Origin: JASHPR01 sp963729365
GTDB lineage: Bacteria > Actinomycetota > Actinomycetes > Streptosporangiales > Streptosporangiaceae
Assembly: GCA_963729365.1 (NCBI GenBank)
Contig: CAVSNQ010000018.1
Coordinates: forward strand, 310,001 to 374,000
Direction: 5' to 3'
DNA length: 64,000 bases
The notes beneath the pieces were generated by a model. The model worked only from the letters and a program-made list of their open reading frames with translations, searched no databases and had not been told where the DNA came from. The position numbers were made by a program, and so were the translations under genes. Below, in pieces: positions 1-8,237 of this stretch; the first letter of the stretch is position 1, and each line of letters begins with the position of its first letter.

Positions 1-106
1 CGCAGGACATGGGCGATCACAGCCAGGCCCGCAGGTCGGCGATGTCGACCAGTGGCAAACCCCAGCGCAGCGCTGGGCACTCGAGGTCCGCGGCGCCGGC
101 CGGCCG
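1..106. other. Left edge, no gene assigned
   Basis: On the minus strand, directly after the stop of the VOC gene, the same frame stays open for about 30 codons and ends with the residues DIADLRAWL before a stop. No start codon or ribosome-binding site belongs to it and no family is recognised. It could be read-through sequence or the remnant of a downstream gene. Confidence 0.3.
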
Positions 107-478
107 TCAGTCGATCAGCGTCGTCTTCGGCCGTATCACGCAGAACTCGTTTCCCTCGGGGTCGGCCAGGACCGTCCACGACTCCTCGCCGGTCTGCCCG
201 ATGTCCACCCGGCGCGCGCCCAGGGCGAGCAGGCGCTCGATTTCCTGGTCCCGGTCAGCGGCACTGGTCGTGAGGTCGACGTGGAGCCGGTTCTTGACCG
301 TCTTCGGATCGGTGACCGGCATGAAGCACATGCCGACCGGCGCGTTCACATCGGGCCCGATGACGATCTCGCGCTCACGCTCGGACAGGACCGCCCAGCC
401 GAGCGCCTGCGTCCAGAACCGGGCCAGCTTCGGCAGATCATGAGTGTCCACCACGACGTGGTGCAGTGTCACAGGCAT
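107..478 (-). CDS. VOC (glyoxalase/bleomycin-resistance) family protein
   Basis: A 123-residue single-domain vicinal oxygen chelate protein, a metal-dependent fold used by glyoxalases, extradiol dioxygenases and antibiotic-binding proteins. It starts MPVTLHHVVVDTHDLPKLA, with the first metal-ligand type histidine near residue 6. It ends with the classic DPEGNEFCVI signature, whose glutamate is the usual last ligand. A longer frame reaches 553, but the homologous region begins at the ATG at 478, so I use that start. The gene is divergent from the reductase at 581 and shares its intergenic region. The substrate cannot be told from sequence. Confidence 0.85.
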   Translation of the reverse strand: MPVTLHHVVVDTHDLPKLARFWTQALGWAVLSEREREIVIGPDVNAPVGMCFMPVTDPKTVKNRLHVDLTTSAADRDQEIERLLALGARRVDIGQTGEESWTVLADPEGNEFCVIRPKTTLID

Positions 479-524
479 GGCATCAGTATGCGCAGCCCGA
501 GGTGAGCAGGCCGCGGCCGATGCA

Positions 525-555
525 CTATGGATTTCGTATAATATGAAAATCATAG
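525..555. promoter_or_regulatory. Imperfect AT-rich palindrome in a divergent promoter
   Basis: A 31-bp imperfect inverted repeat running from CTATGGATTTCG to GAAAATCATAG lies between the divergent genes at 478 and 581. It is one of the few AT-rich islands in this window. Its outer arms (CTATG/CATAG) and inner blocks are symmetric about position 540. This is where an operator or overlapping -10 boxes would sit. Function is inferred from position and symmetry only. Confidence 0.45.
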
Positions 556-580
556 TAGCTGGCCAAGGAAAGCAGGAGCC

Positions 581-1216
581 ATGAAGCTAACGATCTTCGG
601 CGCCACTGGCGCTACCGGGACATGCCTGGCCGAGCAGGCCGCCGCGCAAGGCCATGACGTCACAGCGGTCGTCCGGGACCCCGCCCGGCTGGCGATCGCC
701 GACCGGCGCCTGCTGCGAATCGTCACCGCCGACGTCATGGACCCGGCGGCGATCACTCCCGCGGTGGCCGGCGCCGACGCCGTCCTGTCCGCCATCGGCC
801 CGCACGGCTCCGGCCCCACCACGGTCAGCCAGGACAGCGTCCGCAGCATCATCCTGGCCATGCAGGAGACCGGTGTCCGCCGGCTGCTGACCGTCAGCGG
901 TTCCGTCGTCACCGACCAGGGAGAAGGCCCGGTCATGCGCTACCTGCTCAAGCCCCTGGTGCGTGCGACCAGCCTCCGCCGCGTCTGCGCCGACATGCGC
1001 AGCGCCGAGGAGCAGGTCCGCCGGTCCGGCCTGCAGTGGACGATCATGCGCCCACCCCGGCTGACCGCCAAGGCTGCCGCGGGCACTTATCGCACGGCGA
1101 TCGACCGCAACCTGCCCCGCGGGTTCACGATCTCCCGCGCCGACCTGGCCGCGTGCATGCTCGAGTTGGTCGACGACGCCGGTGCTGTGCACCGGCACGT
1201 ATGCATCGCCAATTAA
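581..1216 (+). CDS. NAD(P)-binding Rossmann reductase (atypical SDR, NmrA-like)
   Basis: A 211-residue single-domain Rossmann protein. The N-terminus MKLTIFGATGATG contains the GxxGxxG dinucleotide-binding motif at residues 7-13. A central DAVLSAIG strand and the later VSGS and MRPPRL elements match the SDR_a5/NmrA-like (BVR-B-like) group, which reduces small substrates or senses NADPH. The ATG at 581 is preceded by GGAAAGCAGGAG, a good ribosome-binding site. The gene is divergent from the VOC gene and 103 bp precede the carboxypeptidase start. Substrate unknown. Confidence 0.85.
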   Translation: MKLTIFGATGATGTCLAEQAAAQGHDVTAVVRDPARLAIADRRLLRIVTADVMDPAAITPAVAGADAVLSAIGPHGSGPTTVSQDSVRSIILAMQETGVRRLLTVSGSVVTDQGEGPVMRYLLKPLVRATSLRRVCADMRSAEEQVRRSGLQWTIMRPPRLTAKAAAGTYRTAIDRNLPRGFTISRADLAACMLELVDDAGAVHRHVCIAN

Positions 1217-1319
1217 TTGGGCGAATTGCATTGCGGCCTGCGCATTGGCGGTCGCGCGGCCGACAGTAACGGCGATAGTGTCATGCATTGGGCCTACTGA
1301 CGATAAGGACTGGAGCGGC

Positions 1320-2309
1320 ATGCGCAACCCCGTCCGCGTGACGGTCATCGCCATAGCCGGCGGGGTCATTGCCGGATCAGCCATCGTCGCCTGGTCGGCC
1401 GTCGCCTCTGTGCCGCGCTCCGCATCGTCGGCCGTCAGCAACGTCGGTTCAGCTGTCGCTCGTTCCACGGCGCGCGGGGCCCGGCCGTCGGCGTCCCCGA
1501 CCCCGTCGGCTACGCCTCCCCTCAGGGTGGTCGGTGCGCCGCTGGGCGTGAAAGCCAAAGGCGCGGTGCTGGCCGACGCCACCACGGGCACGCTGCTGTG
1601 GAGCCGTGGCCTGGATACCGAGCTGCCGATCGGCAGCATCACGAAGGTGATGACCGCGCTGGTAGTGATCCGCGCCGGGGACCTGAGCCGGGAGATCCGG
1701 GTGCCGAAGGCGGTCATCGCCTACGTGTCGAAGTACGGAGGGGAGAGCGCGGGCCTGCATCCCGGCGACGTCCTCACGGCGCAAGAACTGCTCGAAGCGA
1801 TGCTGCTTCCGTCGGGCTGCGATGCCGCTTATACGCTGGCCACCGCCTACGGTCCGGGAATGACGGCGTTCCTGGCCAAGATGAACGAGACCGCGAAGCA
1901 GCTGGGCATGCTGCACACGCATTTCACCAGCCCCGACGGGTTGCCTTACCCCACCGAGTTCTCGACCTACTCCACCCCCGCCGACCTGCTCACCCTGGGT
2001 CTTGCGGCCATGAAGTCGACGGTGTTCCGCTCGATCGTGGCCCAGTCCTTTTACCAGCTCCGCAAGGGTCCCGGACATCACGCCTACTGGTGGAACAACA
2101 CGAATGACCTGATCGGCTTCTATCCGGGAGCCAACGGCATCAAGACCGGATTTACCAACGCCGCCCTGCACTGCCTGCTGTTCTCGGCATCGCGTGGCGG
2201 CCTGAACTTGATCGGCGTTGTCCTCGGCAGCCCGGCGACCAGCCCCGCGGCCGGCGCCGAAGCCGCCGCCAAGATCCTGAACTGGGGCTTCAGCCTGCCG
2301 CGGACGTAG
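1320..2309 (+). CDS. D-alanyl-D-alanine carboxypeptidase (peptidase S11)
   Basis: A 329-residue low-molecular-weight penicillin-binding protein that trims the terminal D-Ala from peptidoglycan stem peptides outside the membrane. An N-terminal hydrophobic segment (about residues 7-30) is a signal or anchor, followed by a Ser/Pro/Ala-rich linker to about residue 70. The catalytic SxxK motif is SITK at 106-109 and KTG is at 275-277. The middle motif, normally SGN, reads SGC at 165-167. A longer frame extends to 1182, but it would place 46 non-family residues before the signal segment; the ATG at 1320 follows AAGGACTGGAG. It stands alone between the reductase and an intergenic stretch. Confidence 0.88.
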   Translation: MRNPVRVTVIAIAGGVIAGSAIVAWSAVASVPRSASSAVSNVGSAVARSTARGARPSASPTPSATPPLRVVGAPLGVKAKGAVLADATTGTLLWSRGLDTELPIGSITKVMTALVVIRAGDLSREIRVPKAVIAYVSKYGGESAGLHPGDVLTAQELLEAMLLPSGCDAAYTLATAYGPGMTAFLAKMNETAKQLGMLHTHFTSPDGLPYPTEFSTYSTPADLLTLGLAAMKSTVFRSIVAQSFYQLRKGPGHHAYWWNNTNDLIGFYPGANGIKTGFTNAALHCLLFSASRGGLNLIGVVLGSPATSPAAGAEAAAKILNWGFSLPRT

Positions 2310-2684
2310 GGCGGATGGGCGATCGCCTCCATCCGGCGGCGGCCGGTACGCCATGACGCTAGCCATACGCTAGCGGTGCGTTACCGTCATTGGACGGCTT
2401 TGCGGTCCAATCTGCAGCGCGGGGCCGTTCCCTGCCATCGCTCCGTGGAACGGTCCCGCCTCCGCGGTGGCCCGTCAACGCATGCTCCGAGGCGGCACGC
2501 ACCGGTTACCACAAGTCGGGCCGGACTTTCTTGGGCAGTTCCACCATGACCGCCCGTCCGTTGCCGCAGTATGACAAACCAAGGGCGGCCGGCCCGCGGC
2601 GAAGCATGCCACGGCCCCGGCCACGGCAACGAGCCATGACTCCAGGCGCCCAGCCCCGCGGCGCCGCGGCCGGTGGGAGAGCGA
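2310..2684. other. Intergenic region upstream of the alcohol dehydrogenase
   Basis: No convincing gene is seen here; the open frames on both strands are low-complexity shadows. At 2352-2394 there is a nested symmetry: ATGACG and CGTCAT arms enclose two copies of CGCTAGC (about 2356 and 2367). This could be a terminator for the carboxypeptidase or an operator. The last bases hold the ribosome-binding site (GGGAGAGCGA) of the gene at 2685. Confidence 0.4.
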
Positions 2685-3797
2685 ATGAAGACCAGGGCAG
2701 CGGTCCTTCGCGATGTCGGCAAGGAATGGGAGGTCATCGAGCTTGACCTCGACCCGCCCAAGGCCGGGGAGGTGCTCGTTCGCTTCGTGGCGTCCGGGCT
2801 GTGCCACTCGGACGATCACCTGCGGACCGGCGACATCCCGGTCAGGTATCCCATCGTCGGCGGCCACGAGGGGGCCGGGATCGTCGAGGAGGTCGGCGCG
2901 GGGGTCACCCGGCTGAAGCCCGGTGATCACATCGTGTGCTCGTTCCTGCCCGCATGCGGCCACTGCCGGTTCTGTGCTCGTGGCCAGACCAACCTGTGCG
3001 ACCTCGGCGCCCTGTTCGTCGACAACTGCCTGCCCGACGGCACGTTCCGGTTCCACGCCGAGGGTCAGGACTTCGGCCAGATGTGCCTGCTCGGCACGTT
3101 CTCTCAGTGGTCAACGCTGTCCGAGTACTCGTGCATCAAGGTGGACGACGACCTGCCGCTGGAGACGGTGGTCCTGGTCGGCTGCGGCGTGCCGACCGGC
3201 TTTGGCACCTCGGTCAATCTCGGCGGCGTGCGGCCGGGTGACACGGTGGTGATCTACGGCATCGGCGGGGTCGGCATCAACGCGGTGCAGGGCGCCTCCA
3301 TCGCCGGAGCGATCAACATCATCGCGGTGGACCCGCTCGCGAACAAGCGCGAGATGGCCGAGGAACTCGGCGCCACCCACAGCGCGGCGGATGCGGAACG
3401 GGCCCAGCAACTGGTCACCGAGCTCACCCGCGGAGTCGGAGCCGACCACGCCCTGATCACCGTCGGCGTGGTCACCGAAGACGTCATCGACGCGGCCTTC
3501 GCAGCCATCCGCAAGCGCGGCACCGTGGTCGTGACCGGGCTGGCCGGGCCCGGGCAGAAGAACATTCACCTGTCCAGCTTCGAGCTCACCCTGTTCCAGA
3601 AGCGGATCGAGGGCGCGCTGTTCGGCGGCGGCAACCCGTTCGACGACATCCCGCTGATGCTCGACCTGTACCGGGCCGGCCGACTCAAGCTGGACGAGCT
3701 GGTGACCAACACATACCGGCTGGACGACGTCAACCAGGGGTACCAGGACCTGCTCGAGGGCAGGAACATCCGCGGGGTCCTGATCCACGAGCACTGA
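2685..3797 (+). CDS. NDMA-dependent alcohol dehydrogenase, zinc family
   Basis: A 370-residue medium-chain zinc alcohol dehydrogenase. The catalytic zinc site is GLCHSDDH near residue 40 with GGHEGAG about 20 residues later. The structural zinc lobe is CGHCRFCARGQTNLC. The nucleotide-binding motif is GIGGVG. The whole sequence, especially the SDDHLRTGD and GTFSQWSTLSEYSC segments, resembles the actinobacterial NDMA-dependent alcohol dehydrogenases, which hold a tightly bound NAD and oxidise alcohols with an external acceptor. A GTG lies at 2673, but the ATG at 2685 sits right after GGGAGAGCGA. The gene converges on the molybdenum hydroxylase operon and may act on the same substrates. Confidence 0.88.
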   Translation: MKTRAAVLRDVGKEWEVIELDLDPPKAGEVLVRFVASGLCHSDDHLRTGDIPVRYPIVGGHEGAGIVEEVGAGVTRLKPGDHIVCSFLPACGHCRFCARGQTNLCDLGALFVDNCLPDGTFRFHAEGQDFGQMCLLGTFSQWSTLSEYSCIKVDDDLPLETVVLVGCGVPTGFGTSVNLGGVRPGDTVVIYGIGGVGINAVQGASIAGAINIIAVDPLANKREMAEELGATHSAADAERAQQLVTELTRGVGADHALITVGVVTEDVIDAAFAAIRKRGTVVVTGLAGPGQKNIHLSSFELTLFQKRIEGALFGGGNPFDDIPLMLDLYRAGRLKLDELVTNTYRLDDVNQGYQDLLEGRNIRGVLIHEH

Positions 3798-3853
3798 TCC
3801 GGACTAACCCGGCCGCCCGGAACGCTACGCCACCTGCATGGTGTTTCCGGGGG

Positions 3854-3961
3854 CCTGCGGGGGGCGGAGCCCCCGCAGGTGGTTTCCGGGGGGTGCGGCG
3901 GGCGGAGCCCCCGCAGGGGGTTGGCTCCGGGGGGAGTGCGGGGGGCGGAGCCCCCCGCAGG
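3854..3961. terminator. Three GC-rich hairpins between convergent genes
   Basis: Three near-copies of a perfect or near-perfect inverted repeat (left arm CCTGCGGGGG, core CGGAG, right arm CCCCCGCAGG) lie at about 3854-3879, 3893-3920 and 3936-3961, separated by TTTCCGGG/GCTCCGGG spacers. They fill the gap between the plus-strand dehydrogenase (ends 3797) and the minus-strand FAD subunit (ends 3963). A bidirectional terminator array is the simplest reading. Confidence 0.6.
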
Positions 3962-3962
3962 T

Positions 3963-4784
3963 TCAAGCACGCGTACGCGACTCTTCCAGCGCGCGCGCGA
4001 CGAGCACCCTGGCCAGGTGCTCACGGTAGCCGCGGCCGGCGTTGATGTCCTCGGGCGGGCTCGACCCCTCGGCGGCGTGGGCGGCGGCGTCCCGCGGCCC
4101 GGCTCCCCCGGCCAGGGCCCGCTCGACCCCGCTGGCCCGGACCGGCGTCTGGTCCATGTTCACCAGGGCCACGCTGTCGCCCTGGACCGCCACGCCGACG
4201 ATCGCGTAGTCGATGGCGCGCTTGGTGAACTTCTGGAACGACCACTGGCCGGCCGCCCGCGGCTTGGGGATCCGTATCTCCGTCAGCAGCTCGCCGGGCT
4301 CCAGGGCGGTCTCGAACAGGCTCTGGAAGAAACTACCGGCCGCGATCTCCCGGCTGCCGGACGGCCCGCGGGCCACCAGCGTCGCGTCCAGGGCGAGGAC
4401 CACGGCGGGCAGGTCGGCCGCGGGGTCGGCATGCGCCAGGGAGCCGCCGATCGTGCCGCGGTGGCGGACCTGAGGGTCGCCCACCTGCGCGGCGGCGTGC
4501 GCCAGCAGCGGCAGCTCGCTGGCCAGCAGGCCAGACCGCGCGAGCTCGTCGTGGGTGGTGAGCGCGCCCACCGCGATGTGGCCGTCCTCCTCGCGGACAT
4601 AGCGCAGCTCGCGGAGCCTGCCGATGTCGATCAGGACCTCGGGCACGGCTAGCCGCAGCTTCATCAGCGGCAGCAGCGAATGGCCGCCGGCCAGGAACTT
4701 GGCGTCCTCGCCGTCCTGGACGGCCAGGTCCAGGGCCTCGTCTACCGACCAGGCCCGCTTGTAGGTGAAGGATGCCGGGATCAA
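3963..4784 (-). CDS. Molybdenum hydroxylase FAD-binding medium subunit (CoxM-like)
   Basis: A 273-residue FAD-binding subunit of an aerobic molybdenum hydroxylase of the CO dehydrogenase/xanthine dehydrogenase family. It passes electrons from the 2Fe-2S clusters to an acceptor. The N-terminal FAD motif AGGHSLLPLMKLR and the second motif TIGGSLAHADPAADLPA are both present, and the C-terminal CO_deh_flav_C domain follows. The frame stays open upstream through the 2Fe-2S gene, but homology starts at IPASFTYKRA. The TTG at 4784 overlaps the upstream stop (TTGA), so I chose it. It is the last gene of the L-S-M set. Confidence 0.87.
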   Translation of the reverse strand: MIPASFTYKRAWSVDEALDLAVQDGEDAKFLAGGHSLLPLMKLRLAVPEVLIDIGRLRELRYVREEDGHIAVGALTTHDELARSGLLASELPLLAHAAAQVGDPQVRHRGTIGGSLAHADPAADLPAVVLALDATLVARGPSGSREIAAGSFFQSLFETALEPGELLTEIRIPKPRAAGQWSFQKFTKRAIDYAIVGVAVQGDSVALVNMDQTPVRASGVERALAGGAGPRDAAAHAAEGSSPPEDINAGRGYREHLARVLVARALEESRTRA

Positions 4785-5260
4785 CCAACTCGCCTCTCGC
4801 TCGTCGCCGGGGCAGCGGCCAGCACCGCCCTGACGATGTTGTGGTAGCCGGTGCACCGGCACAGGTTGCCTTCCAGCGCCGACCTGACCTCCTCCTCGGT
4901 GGGAGAAGGGTTCTCGGCCAGCAGCGAGACGGCCGCCATCACCATGCCCGGCGTGCAGAACCCGCACTGCAGCCCGTGCTCGGCCCGGAAGGCGCTCTGC
5001 ACCGGATGCATCTCGCCGGAGCCGTCGGCCAGCCCCTCGACCGTGACCACCTCGCACCCGTCGGCCTGGGCCGCGAGCACTGTGCACGACTTCACCGACT
5101 GGCCGTCCAGCAGGACCGTGCACGCCCCGCAGGAAGTGCTGTCGCAGCCGACGTTGGTCGCGGTGAGGTTGGCCACGTCGCGCACGAAATGCACGAGCAG
5201 CGTGCGATCGGCCACCTCGGCCTCGACCTGGCTGCCGTTGATCGTCACAGTGACCTTCAC
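4781..5260 (-). CDS. Molybdenum hydroxylase 2Fe-2S small subunit (CoxS-like)
   Basis: A 159-residue iron-sulfur subunit. The N-terminal ferredoxin-like domain has the plant-type cluster motif GCDSTSCGACTVLLDG plus a distal cysteine in KSCTVL. The C-terminal four-helix domain has the second cluster, CGFCTPG and CRCTGYHNIV. All eight cysteines expected for two 2Fe-2S clusters are present. Start is a GTG at 5260 that overlaps the stop of the large subunit (GTGA), and its own stop overlaps the FAD subunit start, so the three subunits should be translationally coupled. Confidence 0.93.
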   Translation of the reverse strand: MKVTVTINGSQVEAEVADRTLLVHFVRDVANLTATNVGCDSTSCGACTVLLDGQSVKSCTVLAAQADGCEVVTVEGLADGSGEMHPVQSAFRAEHGLQCGFCTPGMVMAAVSLLAENPSPTEEEVRSALEGNLCRCTGYHNIVRAVLAAAPATSERRVG

Positions 5261-7575
5261 TGGACCTCCCCGTTCCCGCGCTGCGTTGCTTCGCTGATCG
5301 CGGCCCAGACCCGGGCCGGCGTGGTCGGCATCTCGATGTGCCGGACGCCCAGGTGGCTGACCGCGTCGATGACCGCGTTCTGTGTGGCCGGGGTGGCGCC
5401 GATCGTCCCGGCCTCGCCGATCCCCTTGACTCCGAGCGGGTTGATGTCCGTCGGCGTCTCGCTCTGGACGAGCTCGAAGCTGGGCAGCTCGGCCGCCGTG
5501 ATCGCCGCGTAGTCCGCGAGCGTGCCGGTGAGCGGGTTGCCCTCGGCGTCGTACAGCATCTCCTCGAGCAGTGCCTGCGCGACCCCCTGGGCGATGCCGC
5601 CGTGCCGCTGGCCCTCGGCCAGCACCGGGCTGATCACGGTCCCGGCGTCGTCGGCGGTCACGTGCCGGATCAGCCGGGCCTTGCCGGTCTCGGTGTCGAC
5701 CTCGGCCACGGCCAGGTGGGTGCCGAACGGGAAGGTGGGCGCGCCCCCGATGTACTGGACATAGGCCACCAGGCCGTCCTCCCCGGCGTGACTGGCCACG
5801 TCAGCCCAGGTCCGGCTGGTGGCCGGGTCGCCGCGGACCTGCCACACCCCGCTGTCGGCGTCCAGCTCCAGGTCGGCCTCGGCGGCCTCGAGCATGTCCG
5901 CCGCCACTCGCCGGGCCTGATCCTTGACCTCCAGCGCGGCCTTGTACACGGCGACCCCGCCGAGCTGCAGGGATCGCGACGCGTACGTCCCGACGCCCTC
6001 GGGGATCAGGTCGGTGTCGCCATGGATCACGGTGACCTTCGCCATCTCGATCCCCAGCTCGGCCTCGACCAGCATGGCCCAGGCCGTGTGGTGGCCCTGG
6101 CCGTGCGCGGAACTGCCGGTGTAGACGGTGGCCGTGCCGTCGCCGTGCACCTCGAGCCGGGAGGTCTCCCCGCCCGCCGCGTCCGCGGCCGTGATCTCCA
6201 CGTAGCTGGCCAGCCCGATGCCGAGCTGCAGCACGTCTCCCCGCTCGCGGCGGCGGGCCTGCTCGGCCCGCAGCTCGGCGTAGCCGGCGGCGTCCAGCAC
6301 CTTGTCCAGCGCGGTGACGTAGTCCCCGGTGTCGTAGACGGCGCCGCCCGGCGTGGAGTACGGGAACTTGTCCGGCGGGATCAGGTTCTTGCGGCGCACC
6401 TGAGCCGGGTCCATGCCGATCTCGGCGGCGAACAGGTCGACGGCCCGCTCGATCGCGGCCGTCGCCTCCGGGCGTCCGGCCCCGCGGTAGGCGGAGATCG
6501 GCGTGGTGTTGGTCACCACCACCCGGTACCCGGTCTCCACGTGCGCGATGTCGTACGGGCCCACGGCCATCAGGTTGGTCAGGCCGGGCAGGAAACCGCT
6601 CATCCGCGCGTAGGCACCGGTGTCCTGCGCGACGTCGAGCCGGTAGGCGAGGATGCGCCCGTCCCTGGTCCCGCCGATCTTGAAGGTATGCTCCTGGGCG
6701 CGTCCGTGCGTCATCCCGACCAGGTTCTCGCTGCGGGTCTCGACCCAGCGGACGGCCCGGCCGGTGTGCTTGGCGGCCCAGGCGACCAGGATCGCGTCGC
6801 GGTCGGCCCCGACCTTGGCCCCGAACCCGCCGCCCACATCGGGGGCGATGACCCGCATCGCGTCCAGTCCCAGGCCGAGCACTCCGGCCAGGATGAACCG
6901 GGTAATCTGCGCGTTCTGGGTGCTGACCCAGAACGTCAGCTTGCCGTCGGCCCAGCGGGCGGCAGCGGCCCGGCCCTCCATCGGCATCGGGGCCAGCCGC
7001 TGGTTCACGATGGTCCGCTCGACCACGACGTCGCAGCCGTCGAAGGCGGTCTCGTCGGCGGGTGCGTCCTTCGTGACCGCCACGTTGGACTCGGTACCGG
7101 GGAACAGCAGCGTGCCGCCGTCCAGGCCGCCGGCGATGCCGATCACCGCGGGCAGCGGCTCGTAGTCCACGCTGACCAGCTCGGCCGCGTCCTCGCCCTG
7201 GTAGTCGTCGTCGGTGAGGACCATCGCCACCGGCTCGCCCACGTACCGCACCCGGTCGACGGCCAGCAGCGGCTCGGACCACGGCCCGCCCATCGGCAGG
7301 GGGGCGCCTTCGGTGCCGTCCCGGCCGTCGTCCGGAGGTGGCGGCGCCAGGTCGTCCAGGTCCCGGACGGTCAGCACGGCCACCACCCCGGGTGCCTCGC
7401 GCGCCGCGTCGGCGTCGATGCCGGTGATCATCGCGTGGGCCACCGGGCTGCGCACGAACGTGATTCGCGCGGCGCCGGCGAGTTCCGGCACCCGCAGGTC
7501 GTCGGTATAGGTGCCGCCGACGGTCAGCAGGCGCGGGTCCTCGGTCCGCACCACACGGGTACCCAGGATGCTCAT
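5257..7575 (-). CDS. Molybdenum hydroxylase large subunit (form II CoxL-like)
   Basis: A 772-residue molybdopterin-cytosine-dinucleotide-type catalytic subunit. The N-terminal Ald_Xan_dh_C domain begins MSILGTRVVRTEDPRLL. The active-site loop near residue 365 reads AYRGAGR, the form II signature, not the AYxCSFR loop of true CO dehydrogenase. The catalytic glutamate is in GIGEAGTIG near residue 718. It should therefore hydroxylate or oxidise an organic substrate such as an aromatic ring, N-heterocycle or aldehyde. It opens the L-S-M set, 88 bp after the cupin gene and in the same operon. No molybdenum-cofactor maturation genes (CoxD/E/F type) are in the window. Confidence 0.9.
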   Translation of the reverse strand: MSILGTRVVRTEDPRLLTVGGTYTDDLRVPELAGAARITFVRSPVAHAMITGIDADAAREAPGVVAVLTVRDLDDLAPPPPDDGRDGTEGAPLPMGGPWSEPLLAVDRVRYVGEPVAMVLTDDDYQGEDAAELVSVDYEPLPAVIGIAGGLDGGTLLFPGTESNVAVTKDAPADETAFDGCDVVVERTIVNQRLAPMPMEGRAAAARWADGKLTFWVSTQNAQITRFILAGVLGLGLDAMRVIAPDVGGGFGAKVGADRDAILVAWAAKHTGRAVRWVETRSENLVGMTHGRAQEHTFKIGGTRDGRILAYRLDVAQDTGAYARMSGFLPGLTNLMAVGPYDIAHVETGYRVVVTNTTPISAYRGAGRPEATAAIERAVDLFAAEIGMDPAQVRRKNLIPPDKFPYSTPGGAVYDTGDYVTALDKVLDAAGYAELRAEQARRRERGDVLQLGIGLASYVEITAADAAGGETSRLEVHGDGTATVYTGSSAHGQGHHTAWAMLVEAELGIEMAKVTVIHGDTDLIPEGVGTYASRSLQLGGVAVYKAALEVKDQARRVAADMLEAAEADLELDADSGVWQVRGDPATSRTWADVASHAGEDGLVAYVQYIGGAPTFPFGTHLAVAEVDTETGKARLIRHVTADDAGTVISPVLAEGQRHGGIAQGVAQALLEEMLYDAEGNPLTGTLADYAAITAAELPSFELVQSETPTDINPLGVKGIGEAGTIGATPATQNAVIDAVSHLGVRHIEMPTTPARVWAAISEATQRGNGEVQ

Positions 7576-7663
7576 CTAATTGGCCTGCCTTCCGGTGTTT
7601 GGCCTGGTCAGGCTGCGGTCGGCCGCCCGGCGCCGCAGTCCTAGCATTCCGGCATCGGCCCGG

Positions 7664-8179
7664 TCACAGGTACAGCCTCTCATCGATGGGTATGCCCTGC
7701 TCCTGGCAGTACGTCTCGTAGTGGTTGATGAACCAGAACACGTCCACGGTTTCCATCACCCGGTCCTCTTCGTCCAGGAACTCAAGCGGGCCGTTCAGCC
7801 AGAAGAACGTCTTCATGCCCTTCTCCGAGTACAGCGTGTGGGTCCGGCCCGGGCTCTCCCTGACGAAGTCGCCGGCCTTCGCCACCCACGAGTACTCCCG
7901 GTACAGCCACGTGCCCTCGATCACGTAGCCGGACACCGGCCCGCGGTGCCGGTGCCGGCCGAGTTCGCCGCCGGCCTGGACCCAGAGCACATTCGCCGCG
8001 CTGCTGCTGCGGACATCGAAGGTGAGGTGCTTGATGTAGACGTTGGGAATGAACGGCACCCATGGCGAGCCGTCGCCGTCGACGTAGCCCTCCTTCGGAG
8101 CGTACTTGTCCCGCATCTTGTCGACGCGGGCTTCGATCCCGATGTAGTTGGCGATGACGTCGTCTGCCGTGGTGGTCAT
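7664..8179 (-). CDS. Cupin, 2,4'-dihydroxyacetophenone dioxygenase-like
   Basis: A 171-residue cupin. The metal-binding cupin motif is visible as GGELGRHRHRGPVSGYVIEG (two His plus Glu-type ligands). The downstream RTHTLYSEKGMKTFFWLNGP block and the VFWFINHYE tail resemble the 2,4'-dihydroxyacetophenone dioxygenase family, whose founding enzyme cleaves a C-C bond of a hydroxyacetophenone to a benzoate and formate. Other members are uncharacterised. It lies 58 bp after the zinc dehydrogenase and 88 bp before the large Mo-hydroxylase subunit, which supports a role in ketone or aromatic oxidation. Confidence 0.8.
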   Translation of the reverse strand: MTTTADDVIANYIGIEARVDKMRDKYAPKEGYVDGDGSPWVPFIPNVYIKHLTFDVRSSSAANVLWVQAGGELGRHRHRGPVSGYVIEGTWLYREYSWVAKAGDFVRESPGRTHTLYSEKGMKTFFWLNGPLEFLDEEDRVMETVDVFWFINHYETYCQEQGIPIDERLYL

Positions 8180-8237
8180 GTCACTTCCCCTTTTCTCTGC
8201 GCTGTTCCTTCGCGGCGGGGCGCTGCACCGCCCCTGA

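Noticed and set aside
5257..7575. True carbon monoxide dehydrogenase
   Set aside because: The active-site loop is AYRGAGR (form II), not AYxCSFR, and no CO dehydrogenase maturation genes are seen in the window.
5338..7644. Very long plus-strand open frame opposite the molybdenum hydroxylase large subunit
   Set aside because: Its product is low-complexity Gly/Arg/Val/His sequence with no domains; the minus strand encodes a full-length conserved enzyme. Long antisense frames arise from GC-rich third positions.
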